A DNA stretch of 64,000 nucleotides from Rachicladosporium sp. CCFEE 5018 (lineage: Eukaryota; Ascomycota; Dothideomycetes; Cladosporiales; Cladosporiaceae): contig KZ111194.1 of assembly GCA_002077045.2 (NCBI GenBank), positions 32,109 through 96,108 on the forward strand, written 5' to 3'. A program made the translations under genes and the position numbers. This document shows, piece by piece, positions 31,328 to 40,986 of this stretch. The notes under the pieces were generated by a model. The model saw only the letters and a program-made list of their open reading frames with translations. It did no database searches and was not told the origin of the DNA. Each line of letters opens with the position of its first letter. Within the stretch, counting starts at the first letter, position 1.

Positions 31328-34300
31328 CTACCACGTCAGAACCCATCTCCCAGCACTCCAAATCCCTCCCAAGATCTTTCTTACGACATTTATCAACACC
31401 ACAACGCCCCAGATCCCCCACATGAGTCCCAGCACCATCCACTCCAACACCTTGAACCCCGTCCGCTTGGCCCATCGCCACTGCCTCCTTCGCAGCCTTA
31501 ACATAGCATCGACCGCGTCGTCGACCTGCTGGATCCGCAGCGTCTGCTCGGTAGTAAGCCGTACAGTGAAAGCATCTGCTTCGTCGGAGGAGTTGTGCAC
31601 GAGGTGGGTGAGGTGATCCGAAGCGAGAGATTTGAGGTCCGAGAGTCTGGTGTGAAGTTGAGGCAGAGATGTGGAGGCAAAGTTCTGGGACAAAGTGGTG
31701 AAGGACGTGAGCGTGAGGGTGAGGTGGTTCGAAAGCAGCGTCGCGGCAGCCATGTGGGAGTCTCGCAATGCTATGCCGCTTGGCGAGGGCTTGGAGGCTA
31801 TAGCAGCAGCTTTTGCGAGGAAGCTAGGTGGCGGATCTCGAGGCGCATTGGCACGATGGATAATAGCTTGTGCCTTGATGCCAGACGCCAGTATCAAAGT
31901 TCGAGCTCGTGCAAGATCTCGAGGCGTAACGTGATGGTCCTTTGCAGGACTACGCGATCGCTGTGCCTGGTCTGAGATACTCCAGTGCCGTCGCCGAGCA
32001 TCGGACTGCAACTTCGTAAGACCTGTCATAGGCATCTTTCCACCGCCGCGACCCATAGTGCCGGGTTCGTGGATTGAGATTTTGGAGCTCATCGCAGAGC
32101 CGCGGCCGTTGTTGATGCCAAGGAAGCCGTAGCTCTTGCGACGCTCGTCGTCCATGGGTGAGCCTAGTGTTGGCTTGTCGGTCGAGTAGCCATCGTCTTC
32201 TGCGGATACATCGATGCGAGGAGGTGCCAGTTTGGCAAAGCGCTCGGAGCGACTTGTCTGACGCTGCAGTGCGGCTTGACGATTGACTGGATCGTCCATG
32301 CCCTTTGAGCCCTTCGAAAGCCCAGAAGGCGCAGCGAGCTTGTCTCTGGCACCAACAGGTCTGAAAGTGGGAAGCTTAGGGCCATTGCGTCGCGTCCGAT
32401 CGATAGATGTGCGCGGAGAAGCCTCGCTGTCATTCGCCGATGTAAGACCAGGTGCTTCACTGCCTGATCCCTCGCTATCAGAACCATACGACATCACCGC
32501 AGAGTTCGCATCGGACGCCATGTCGTCGTGCTCACGGCCACGCAGCCGTCCACTGAAGCGAGAGCCCTCACCGCGCACAAGCTCGCCAAGTCGGCCGCCA
32601 CGAAAGAAGCGGCCCACGGCAGACTCGGGCTCTTCGATCGACCCATCGGATGTGACAGTCTTGTGAAGCCCGTTGCGCTTAGTGACCGAATGTATACTTT
32701 CATTCGTACGGTGTCTGCGAAAATGTGAAGGTCTCGCAGATTCTATGCTGAGTCTCGATGGATCAATGGTGTTGCCGCTCGGCTCCCGAGATCGGTCGTC
32801 CTCAGACGGAAAGGCGAAGTCCCTGTTTTCTGTGGTATTGCGATCTTTGCTCTTGGAGCGAAAATGCGGCAGGAAACGGCTGCTCCTTGACTTGTGCACT
32901 GAGGGCGGTGAGTTGTCAGTCGCGGGAGAGACATCAAGAGTCAACGAAGGTACTGCAGTCGTCACCGCAGGTGTTAGAGGTGGTGTGGAGTCAATTGATG
33001 ACCTTGCCTGCTCGTTGGCAAGCTGCTCGACTCGACCGTCGGCAGCTTTGCTCTTCATTGGCGCTGGCGGTACGTTGATAGACAGGGCGCCATTCGGACT
33101 GGGCTTCGATTTCTTGTCCGCGCCACTAATTGCTCGACTCCTCAGGTTTGGAAATGCAGTATGCTGAGAGTCCCAATGATCCGGTGAGACGAGATCTGGC
33201 GACTTCAGCTCACCACGCTCCTCCTTTGCGATCATCTCCTGCATGTGACGCTGCAGCGGACCGGTGTTCAGATAGTCTAGCTGTGGTGAACTGCCAAGCG
33301 GCGTCACCTTGTCTCCCTCACCACTAGACACCGAAGACGCACTGGCTGATCGTTTGAAATGCGCAAGTCTATTGCGGCGAATGCGATCAGCTTCGTGCAA
33401 CGAGAGGAACGGCCGATGCTTTTTGTGGGTCGACCCTTCGTCATTCGGAGACTGCTTAATCGCAGCATCGTCGACGTGCTCATCGCTTTCGTCGCCCAAG
33501 TCCTGCTTCGGAGGTTCAAGTTTCTGGTTCGTACGAGGTGAGAAGATCCGTTGAAGTCTTCTGTTCTCAATGAGGGTCTTGTTATCTCCCTTCTCCGTCC
33601 AGTACAAATCTGCCAGTAGCTCCGCAGGCTCGACACTCCAGTTGTTCTCTGCCCTATATGTTGCAGTGGCCGCAGTTCCAGAGCGTCTGTGAGCTCGTGA
33701 TGTCTCAGCCTCGGCGTCCACCACGTTCGGTGCATATGCATAGTAAGTAGGTAGATCCACCACATCATCTGTCGTCCTGTAGTGTGGCCGCTGCGCTGCT
33801 GCTTCAACCGCATCCACCCAGCTCTGCACCTCCTGCGTGTCTTGGAACATCTCAGGCTGGATTGCGAGAGGTCTCCTCTCTCGAGTCCGAAGCTTCCTGT
33901 TCCGCAGCGCTTGTAACGGGTTGTACTGCCTGCCCAGTTCATGCTTCGTCGAGGTAGGTGATCGAACACGCTGTATTTCAGCCGCCGCATATCCAGGACT
34001 GCTCGTTGTACGGTACACAAAGTTGCCAGCGGCTTTCGCATCAGGCTTGAGCGGAGGCAGGACCTGCAGCACTCTCCGGTGTTCATTGGCGAGCTCGAAG
34101 AACCTCCTTGCCTTTTCTGCTCGAGCGAGCGTGCCAGCGGTGAAGTCATGAGGGACATTCTCGTCATCGACCTCGCTGACATGGATGGGCGTCTGCTCTC
34201 TCGTAGCGCTGGCGTGTCTCGGACTGGGCGTATTGCGCGATAGACTGGCTCGGTAGGAAGCTGATGCAGGCGATCGCACACTGCCGTAGATACCGCTGCC

Positions 34301-34900
34301 ACCAGACACGACCCTACTGTGTGGTGCCGAGAGCTGTAGTGGTACAGGCAGGGTGTTGCTCGGATGTCTCTTCCGACTCTCACTCAAGCTCAGTGCCATC
34401 TGCACCAGCTGCGCCGGGTCCAGAGTTGTCGGCCGTGGCCTGTCCTGCTCTCTAACATCACTGACATTGTCCTGCGACCCCGACACTTGTCGCGATAGTG
34501 GCGAGCTGCCATAGGTAGAGTCGACAGAAAGTCGATCGTTGACATGCTGTCTTTTGGCCACCGTCAAGCGATCGCCCATGGCCTTCCTCTTCCCCTCCCT
34601 GTTGCTACTGCCCTCGCCGCTACTGCGTGACGTCTCATTATCGAGTGCGCCATGCCTCAGAACGCCCCCGGACTTCCTAGACTCATGACTTCGACGAGGC
34701 TCATCTTTCTTGTCACTTGACCTATCCCTCGTCGGCGTCAAGAACTTGTCCCTCAGCTTCCCACCACGCTCACTCGACGCCTCTCGACTTCCTCTACTTT
34801 CTGCATGTGAAGTACTCTCTGCATCGCGGTGCGCTGTGAATGAGACATCCGCGGCAGGAGAAGCCCGCGCTTGGCTCTGCCGTTCGCCGTCGTTGGACAT
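31328..34900 (-). CDS. Large unknown protein with C-terminal membrane segment
   Basis: An uninterrupted frame of 1190 residues starts at ATG 34900. I do not recognise a named family. Residues 1-300 are Ser/Arg-rich and disordered. About 300-480 looks folded, with NPLQALRNRKLRTRERRPL and WSVEPAELLADLYWTEKGDN. The centre (500-960) is basic and Ser-rich with many SP and RSxS sites. Residues about 1010-1190 are helical, including a run on cell-wall-like LTSFTTLSQNF, a likely coiled coil (RLTTEQTLRIQQVDDAVDAM) and a hydrophobic stretch near the end (EWMVLGLMWGIWGVVVLINV). It may be a tail-anchored or hairpin membrane protein facing the cytosol. It is convergent with the TDP2-like gene. Confidence 0.75.
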   Translation of the reverse strand: MSNDGERQSQARASPAADVSFTAHRDAESTSHAESRGSREASSERGGKLRDKFLTPTRDRSSDKKDEPRRSHESRKSGGVLRHGALDNETSRSSGEGSSNREGKRKAMGDRLTVAKRQHVNDRLSVDSTYGSSPLSRQVSGSQDNVSDVREQDRPRPTTLDPAQLVQMALSLSESRKRHPSNTLPVPLQLSAPHSRVVSGGSGIYGSVRSPASASYRASLSRNTPSPRHASATREQTPIHVSEVDDENVPHDFTAGTLARAEKARRFFELANEHRRVLQVLPPLKPDAKAAGNFVYRTTSSPGYAAAEIQRVRSPTSTKHELGRQYNPLQALRNRKLRTRERRPLAIQPEMFQDTQEVQSWVDAVEAAAQRPHYRTTDDVVDLPTYYAYAPNVVDAEAETSRAHRRSGTAATATYRAENNWSVEPAELLADLYWTEKGDNKTLIENRRLQRIFSPRTNQKLEPPKQDLGDESDEHVDDAAIKQSPNDEGSTHKKHRPFLSLHEADRIRRNRLAHFKRSASASSVSSGEGDKVTPLGSSPQLDYLNTGPLQRHMQEMIAKEERGELKSPDLVSPDHWDSQHTAFPNLRSRAISGADKKSKPSPNGALSINVPPAPMKSKAADGRVEQLANEQARSSIDSTPPLTPAVTTAVPSLTLDVSPATDNSPPSVHKSRSSRFLPHFRSKSKDRNTTENRDFAFPSEDDRSREPSGNTIDPSRLSIESARPSHFRRHRTNESIHSVTKRNGLHKTVTSDGSIEEPESAVGRFFRGGRLGELVRGEGSRFSGRLRGREHDDMASDANSAVMSYGSDSEGSGSEAPGLTSANDSEASPRTSIDRTRRNGPKLPTFRPVGARDKLAAPSGLSKGSKGMDDPVNRQAALQRQTSRSERFAKLAPPRIDVSAEDDGYSTDKPTLGSPMDDERRKSYGFLGINNGRGSAMSSKISIHEPGTMGRGGGKMPMTGLTKLQSDARRRHWSISDQAQRSRSPAKDHHVTPRDLARARTLILASGIKAQAIIHRANAPRDPPPSFLAKAAAIASKPSPSGIALRDSHMAAATLLSNHLTLTLTSFTTLSQNFASTSLPQLHTRLSDLKSLASDHLTHLVHNSSDEADAFTVRLTTEQTLRIQQVDDAVDAMLRLRRRQWRWAKRTGFKVLEWMVLGLMWGIWGVVVLINVVRKILGGIWSAGRWVLTW

Positions 34901-35287
34901 GATCCGGTCGCGATGCTAGAAGACATGCCGGTGCATTCTGTTGCCTCGATGGACTCGCACTCGCCAATACTATGGCATCAGTGCACGCGGTTTCAAACAT
35001 TCAATGAGCCCCATTAGGAGACGAGTCCGCCTAAGGGACCCTGCATGACGCCAGCAGTGACATGCATGTGAGGGCCAAGCAATGGTGATGCTAAAGTTTG
35101 GACGGCAGAAGGTCGTGAAGTCTGTTCGTGTTTCGTCGGGTACATGTATGCTTCACGTTTTGACCGCGAGTGTATCTCTCTACATGTACGTGCATGCCTT
35201 CCACCGCGAGCACAAACCGCTGTCAGATGGTCTGTAGCTTGGCAGAGCCACGGTCCAACGAGAGCTGCCATCAGTGATCCCCATCTT
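34901..35287. other. Intergenic region
   Basis: 387 bp between the start of the large unknown protein and the 3' end of the RBR gene, both on the minus strand. Nothing specific was seen. Confidence 0.4.
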
Positions 35288-36614
35288 CTACTCTGCTTCA
35301 ACGATCGGCAACTCATCCACCGTCTGGAAAAATGCCGAGAACAGATCCCTCCCTTCCTCATCGCCCAGTCCCATCGTCTCTACCATGTGCCGCAAATCGC
35401 TGATCGTAGCCGCATATTCCTCCCTCCGACGCTGACTTTCCCACTGGTCCAGATTATCATCCAGGTCCAGAACCAACCAGTCGATACGTTCAAGGATCAG
35501 TGATAGGGCGCTGATTCGGCGAATCAAGCTGTCCTCTGAATGTTCCAGAATAAGGGTCTCCATTGAATGGGTGAAGTAGTCGCGAATCGTTGCGCCTCTC
35601 AAATGAACACGCACCTCGCCTTCGTGGCCGGGAGGAGTCGTGAAGGTGCGGAGCATGCGTGGCACTCCAGATGGGAACAACCGCCTGATGTCGCGTTCCA
35701 TTGCGTGCCGTATGCGAACAATTGGTTGTAGCAAGGCCCTGGATTCGATGACCGCAGGGTTGTCGTCGAAGTGTTGATCCGGAGGGATTCCGCTATCGGC
35801 ACGCGATGCTCTGCTCTGCTCCAGACTGTCGTTACCGACGGCCTGCTCTGTCGCCCGAGAAGGTCCATGGCACTCGTGCTGTGTGCGTTCATTCCAAGTG
35901 ATCCCACAGAAGAAGCACAACCCCTCCCCACACGTGCAGACAACGAAGCCGCAGCCTTCCGTCTCCATCTGTATCAGTCGCAGACAGAGCTCATTCGGAC
36001 AAAGCTGGCAGTCCTGACCGCGAATCAAGCCGGTGGCAGCAAGGGCCTGCTCCTCGCTCACGACGGTTTGCCGAGAGTTCATGTCGCACGCGTGCCCAGC
36101 TTCGAAAGCTGCGCTGCAAATGAGACAAGCAGGACGATCGCATTCCGAGCAAGTGCGCTGTTTCGACAGCCTTGCCTGAACATCTGCTGCGTCCTGGACT
36201 AGCGATGCCGGTACCAAAGCTTCAACAGAGGCATTGCATTTCTCTTCCGATTGCGCGTTGTCCCCGACCGGCTAGGTACAGTAGACACGCATGAGAGGCG
36301 GGCAGTCGTATTCGATCTCCTTCTTCGCATATGCCACCCAGAACTCGGGCTCGAGGACATGGTGGTAGTCTGAGAAGGAGAGCTTGACAGTTCCCAACTG
36401 TGTACATGTCAGTGAGCTGCCGAGTGTATGCTGCCCATGCCTAGAGTGAGGCTCGTACCCTTGCAGGGTAGTCGTTTTCGTTTCGGAGTGCTGCCCTGAA
36501 CTGTTTGCTGATGCAGGTGTGGCAGACCAGGCTGTCATTCACGTGCTCGACCTTCTCCTGTTGTATTTCATCTTCGTAGCAAACAGCACACTCGTACATT
36601 GCTTGAGTGGACAT
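35288..36614 (-). pseudogene. RBR-type (RING-IBR-RING) E3 ubiquitin ligase with in-frame TAG
   Basis: Exon 1 is 36614-36459 (MSTQAMYECAVCYEDE...), the intron 36458-36398 (GTACGA...CACAG), and exon 2 36397-35288. The joined frame would give about 421 residues, but TAG at 36274-36272 (codon 94, after LMRVYCT) interrupts it. The same frame continues with PVGDNAQSEEKCNAS and then IBR/RING2 cysteines (CSECDRPACLIC, CQLC, CGFVVCTCGEGLCFFC). Exon 1 supplies the first RING cysteines (CAVC, CHTC). RBR ligases transfer ubiquitin through a RING2 cysteine thioester. No convincing intron removes the TAG: a GTACCT donor and TTGAAG acceptor exist, but without a good branch site and with loss of a zinc-ligand Cys. 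No ATG lies soon after the stop. Confidence 0.75.
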
Positions 36615-36943
36615 GATGATGTTGCGGAATTCGAGATCTGAATTGGGTCTGTCACGAATGATCGTCGTAAATGATTGTTATCGTCTGCAATTGTGATGAT
36701 GTAGCGATGTCTGAGTTGAGAGGGTAATGTCGCTGATGATGAAGATGTAAAGGAATGAGATTCGGTTGTGCTCGAAGGTGAGCATCGGAAGACGTCAAAA
36801 TCAGCAGGTGCACGGTAGGCTGCTTCGCTCTTACCAGTCTTGATAAATTCAACGGGACCGCACCTCATCACTTACATTGCACCAGGTCATCTCAACACGA
36901 TATACCGCTCTCGGTCCGCTTGCTCTACTTGGCCCGCCTCAAC
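36615..36943. promoter_or_regulatory. Divergent promoter region, RBR gene / unknown gene
   Basis: 329 bp separate the two start codons. AT-richer than neighbours; no defined element recognised. Confidence 0.4.
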
Positions 36944-38264
36944 ATGGCAACACCTGACGAGAGGCTCAATGCTCAATTCGCAGCTTCATATAACGACCTC
37001 TTGCAGCTATACGACGCTGGCGGAGTGGAAAATCTACTGGCATGCATCAGTGGAGCCCGGAAGCTACTCGGAGAACCCGTCATCCCACTCTATCATGAGA
37101 TGAAGACACTCCTACTTCTCGCCGCCACTGTCGCGGACCCGGATGAAGCGTGGCTTTTCTACCAACAAGCTCTGATCAAGTGGCAAGTGATCCGCTCCTG
37201 TAGCCCGAAGGGTCATGACGATCGCATCGACGAGCCCATGAGTGAACTCGAGGAGTCGATGGAGGAAGTGAAAGGAGTCTTGGTCGCCGAGCTTGCAGAC
37301 TTGTACGATGTCCCTGGTGACGATTTCGAAGCCGAAGAGGACGAGATTATCAATGCAGCCCTCGAGAGACAAGCTGAACAGTTTCGCGAGGCTAAGCTGG
37401 ATGCAGAGGCACTGTTGCAGGCGGACAAAAAAGCACTCGGCAAGACACGCGAAGAGATCCTGGAATTTGATGCCAGCAAGAAAGCTGCAAAGAATGTACG
37501 TGGCTGACGCTTGCAATCAATCATGGCACCGAAGCTGACCAGAATCGCAGAACAACTGTGCGGAGCCGCGTAAGGATGATTCGATTGACAAGCCTTTGTC
37601 GGGCATCGATGACTTGCGTCCGCAGCACTCATCCAATCCCCTCAGTATTCGCACCGCTGAGCCAACCACTTCCTCTGCGACCCTTGTCGCAGTCTCTTCC
37701 GGCAACGCCCCATCAAGCAAGGAGCAAGAAGCTGTTTCCACTAGGCTTTAAGAGATCCGAGGTGCTGCGAAGGTAGCGGGCTACGCAAGAGATGAGTCTG
37801 GTAAGCCGTCCGCCAAGGCTCAGGCATTGTTGGACAACTCTAAAGCCCTTGGCTTTGGCGGCGCCGATCAGCCATTCTAGAGTCCGTCACTTTCGAAGGC
37901 AGTCGCCAAGCTCAAGCGCGTTGACAAGCTGGTGCATGCACCTGAGCCCGCCCTGGACGTCTCGGATTTCCACAGCAAGAATGGTCATCACCCGGTACTT
38001 ACGCGTGCGAAGTCAGAGAGGAAAATGACGGCTCGTGGTGCCAGAAACACGGCACCGGTGAAGCGTGTTGGCGATGTCGCAAGTCTGGTCGCCATGTTCG
38101 ATAAGCCGACTGAGGAGAACAAGCCGCCAACTGTCTTGCCGCAGTACCGCAGCGAGAGGCTGGATGAGCCACACGGAGGGAGTGAGAAGAAGGACGATGG
38201 CGGAAATGCGAGGAAGGAGCAAAGTGAGGGTGGGCACCGTAATTCTGTCAGGCTATCCGATTGA
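36944..38264 (+). pseudogene. Unknown gene with two in-frame stop codons
   Basis: Exon 1 (36944-37495) encodes MATPDERLNAQFAASYNDLL onward, an acidic, helical, probably coiled-coil protein. The intron 37496-37550 has GTACGT, branch CTGACC and CGCAG. Exon 2 reads NNCAEPRKDDSIDK to TAA at 37749-37751. The same frame stays coding-like beyond it (EIRGAAKVAGYARDESGKPS) to TAG at 37878-37880, and again (SPSLSKAVAKLKRVDKLVHA) to the stop ending at 38264. Three consecutive open stretches in one frame suggest one gene of about 420 codons carrying two nonsense codons. If so, translation would end after about 250 residues. I do not recognise the family. It is divergent from the broken RBR gene. Confidence 0.55.
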
Positions 38265-38340
38265 TAAGCTGCGTTTGGATGGAGAGCGATTGACAGATCC
38301 CAGAAATGTTACATAGACATGTTGGAATGGTATAGATTCT

Positions 38341-38416
38341 CGCCTTCGTTGCCTTCGTCACCTTCGTCGTCTTCGTCCACCTTCGTCGCCTTCGTCCACC
38401 TTCGTCCCCTTCGACG
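38341..38416 (+). repeat. Minisatellite built on TTCGTCGCC-like units
   Basis: About eight imperfect units of CCTTCGTCG or CCTTCGTCCA run head to tail. Unit lengths are multiples of three (9 or 12 with variation). It lies in non-coding DNA 3' of the preceding broken gene. Confidence 0.8.
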
Positions 38417-38525
38417 GATGTCTTGATATGGCATTCTGCAGCCTCTTATGTAGTGCACGGCGGGATGTGATTCTCACCAATAGCTCTCGCGCTCATGCAA
38501 GCTTGTGCAAGTATCCTGCCCATCG

Positions 38526-38912
38526 ATGGCATCGTCTGCAAAGTTTTTTGATCCCTCGCCACGGACTGTTGTACAAGCTCTTGCGCCCTTCAATCTCTCC
38601 AACTTCGATCTGGATGCTTGGCATGTTCCGGAACGAGCCGAACCTCTCAACTTCACTCTGTCGCACCCAACAAGCAGTCCCCGTCGAGCATACACAACGC
38701 CCGCATTCGGCCTGGAACATGCGCGTGAAAGTCGTGTTCATACGCGGCCCACAATAACATGGCAGACGTTTTGGTCGAACTTCTGGAGCTGGCGCATGCG
38801 TGGTCGCGGTACTTCTAGGAGCTTGAATCCTGACTATAGTGGGGTGCACAAGCTCAACGAATCGTCCGCACAGCTATCTATTGGTCATCCTGGACCTGCA
38901 GCCCCACGTTGA
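38526..38912 (+). CDS. Hypothetical small protein
   Basis: ATG-initiated open frame of 128 codons (MASSAKFFDPSPRTVVQALA...). It has no recognised domain, no signal peptide and no supporting splice structure. It may be a chance frame; overlapping frames exist on both strands. Confidence 0.2.
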   Translation: MASSAKFFDPSPRTVVQALAPFNLSNFDLDAWHVPERAEPLNFTLSHPTSSPRRAYTTPAFGLEHARESRVHTRPTITWQTFWSNFWSWRMRGRGTSRSLNPDYSGVHKLNESSAQLSIGHPGPAAPR

Positions 38913-39165
38913 CGGCAGAAGGGAGTCCGCAGTGTCCCGCCTCTTCGAAGCCTGGAGCGCCAAAAGACGCCGTATGCGTGGGCGAAACAGTAGTCGCAAT
39001 TTTGGGGTGCTAGGCTGGCCTTCCCTCTTCGTCGCTCGGCACTGGTTCACTCCCTTTCCGGCCAGCACTTATGAATACCTGGAGCGTTTTCTGGCGGTCC
39101 GCGCACCTCTGAACGCGAGGGTATATTATTGAGCAATCCTCAAGATTAGTCAGCGGTTCCATGGT

Positions 39166-39216
39166 GTAAGTGAACGTCCGAACTCGTACCTTTCGACCCC
39201 TTCTAACCAATCGCAG
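39166..39216 (+). other. GT-AG intron-like insertion in the tRNA D arm
   Basis: This 51-nt segment begins GTAAGT, has TTCTAACC 17 nt before its end, and ends GCAG. Size and all three signals match spliceosomal introns of protein genes in this window. It sits between tRNA bases 11 and 12. The donor happens to recreate an A-box match (TGGTGTAAGTG) at 39162-39172, so Pol III transcription need not be lost. Confidence 0.7.
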
Positions 39217-39242
39217 CCAGTGGTTAAGACGCATGCCTTACA

Positions 39243-39291
39243 TAAGCAGCTAGCGGCGTAGTGGTAATGCCCTCGTCGTTGCTCATGCGAG
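39243..39291 (+). other. Canonical anticodon-loop tRNA intron
   Basis: 49 nt inserted 3' of base 37, the standard site cut by tRNA splicing endonuclease. It contains GTAA able to pair with TTAC around the anticodon. A second A-box-like string (CGGCGTAGTGG, 39254-39264) lies inside it. Confidence 0.65.
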
Positions 39292-39333
39292 CGCATTAGG
39301 TCCCGGGTTCGACCCCCGGTGGAACCTCTTCCA

Positions 39334-39337
39334 TTTT
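39334..39337 (+). terminator. Pol III terminator (T4)
   Basis: TTTT seven bases after the tRNA discriminator base, as expected for Pol III termination. Confidence 0.6.
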
Positions 39338-39832
39338 GCCACTTGTGGCGCCGCACCCATGTCTCTTTTTGGCGTTGTTACCACTCATTCGTATGCTCTC
39401 GCCCCTTCCACACGCATAGCTCGTTGACTCCACAGGCGGCATGACCAGAGCCCCCCGAGTCATGCTGACAACAGCCCAAGGCACCGTCAAGCAACATGAG
39501 CATTCTCGCGGCTGTACTCCGATCGAAGCGAGCAATCTACAGAACGCTGCTCAACTGGATCGATCAACGTATTGTAGCTCCCCATACAACGTCACTGTCA
39601 TGACATAAAGCAGAGACATGAACACGTATGAACAGGTAGGCAATGCTTCCGACTTTCGCAGTCACCTCCAACTCCTACAGTAATCACACGGGCACGAAGG
39701 AAGACAGTGAAGCGAAAAGCTTCTACATCCGTGATGTGGGCGACACAGGTGTCTTGAGTGTGATAGTGCATGTCTACGATTAAGTGCTGCTACAAGAGTT
39801 GTACCGTACCAGCCGAGTGATGGTGAGATCTT
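39338..39832. other. Intergenic region
   Basis: About 500 bp between the tRNA gene and the 3' end of the secreted protein gene. Nothing specific was seen. Confidence 0.4.
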
Positions 39833-40986
39833 CTACATTGGCTGCGCGACGAGACTCACGCTCGAACAATCAGCACTCGTCTTCGACGGCGTATAGAGAT
39901 ACAGAAATCCATCGCAAAACATCAGCACATCCGCCCCCACAGCAGCATTCTGCGGCCAAAGCTGCGAGAAACCCCTCAAACAGAACTGCACAGGCTGATA
40001 CCCACTCGCCGTCGCCCTCGCAGCAGAGTCGAAGTATATCGGCTCCTGATCGGCACTACCCGTATCTTGATCAGAGTACAACGTCAATCCAGTACTGGGA
40101 TCGACGAAGCTGACCTGCACATTCGTCTGCGCCGTGAAGCGCGTGGCAGCATTGACGCTCCCTGTCACGGTCAACAACGTACGGCCGCTGGTGTTGATCT
40201 GGCCGCTGTTCGTTGCACCGGTGGAGCTATTGGTCGTTAGGTAGAGGCGTCCGAAATTGCGGACTGCGATGGCAAAGGTGCCAGCGTAGACGCTGCACTG
40301 GGCATCTGGGACAACACTGGCGGCGTTGCCTTGAGTGGTCGTCTGTGTCACTGTTCGGATGGCGTTGCTGACCGTTGTTGCTGTCGCTGTTGCGGTAGCG
40401 GTCACTGGACACTCACGTCAGATTAAATTCGATCGACTGCATGCAAGACGCCCTCACCTGTTTGCACCGAGACGTAGCTTGACACGACGGTGCTTGTCGC
40501 TGCTTGAGCAGTCGTTGTGGAGATCACAGTGCTTGTCGAGGGTCCGGCTGTTGTCGTGACAGTGCTGGTGGCCGCCTGGGCCGTTGTAGTCGATGTGACG
40601 ACACTCGTCAAACCTGGTGCACTTGTCGTCAAAATAACAGTGCTAGCTGCCGCCTGTACCGTGGTCGTAGACACAGTGCTCGACACCATAGTCTGGGTCA
40701 CGGTATCCTGTCCTAGCGTGCTCGTGACATATGCGATACTGCCGCTCAGTACCGTCGTCACAGTTGCCGTCAGCGTCGTCGTCGAAGGCGTGCAACTGCC
40801 GAACCACAGAGTCGAGCTTCCGCTTGTATAGCCTAGGCTTGTTGGCAGCGCTGAGCAGGTCGAGGTCGTGATCGTTGAGGCATCTCTTCGCTCAAGTAGC
40901 TGCACACCCACAGAAGACACTTGTGCAACGAGTCCGAGCAACGCCAGAAGCGCAGCACGCTGCAACATGGCACTTGGCGAAGCCAT
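39833..40986 (-). CDS. Secreted Ser/Thr-rich protein, two exons
   Basis: Exon 1 is 40986-40458 and exon 2 40404-39833, with a 53-nt intron (GTGAGG...GTCCAG); the product is about 366 residues. The start MASPSAMLQRAALLALLGLV is a clear signal peptide, followed by a dibasic LLERR site suited to Kex2. Residues about 60-200 are a Thr/Ser/Val stalk with repeats of the type STTTAQAATSTV, likely heavily O-mannosylated. The C-terminal ~150 residues form a Cys-containing globular region (CSVYAGTF, FCLRGFSQLW, MFCDGFLYLY) of a kind common in fungal cell-wall or secreted proteins. No GPI-anchor signal is evident at the end. Function unknown; surface or wall association is inferred. Confidence 0.75.

Larger units (their letters stand above)
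39155..39327 (+). tRNA. tRNA-Val (anticodon UAC) with two introns
   Basis: The ends form a perfect 7-bp acceptor stem (GGTTCCA 39155-39161 with TGGAACC 39320-39326) and a perfect T arm (CCGGG, loop TTCGACC, CCCGG; 39303-39319), with variable loop AGGTC. Anticodon TAC is at 39239-39241 in loop CTTACA; stem CATGC pairs with GCATT (four pairs, C-T mismatch at 27-43). Removing 39243-39291 (after base 37) gives the standard intron position. The D arm only becomes normal (TGGTCCAGTGG... with A14, G18G19, A21) if 39166-39216 is also removed. The mature length is then exactly 73 nt. B box GGTTCGACCCC is intact. Confidence 0.82.

Noticed and set aside
37801..37880. An 80-nt intron (GTAAGC to CTAG) that would remove the second stop of the unknown gene
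   Set aside because: It shifts the frame and meets a stop soon after, and does not explain the first stop at 37749.
39247..39327. A second, nested tRNA using the A-box-like string inside the anticodon intron
   Set aside because: No 5' acceptor strand pairs with TGGAACC and the anticodon arm is irregular.
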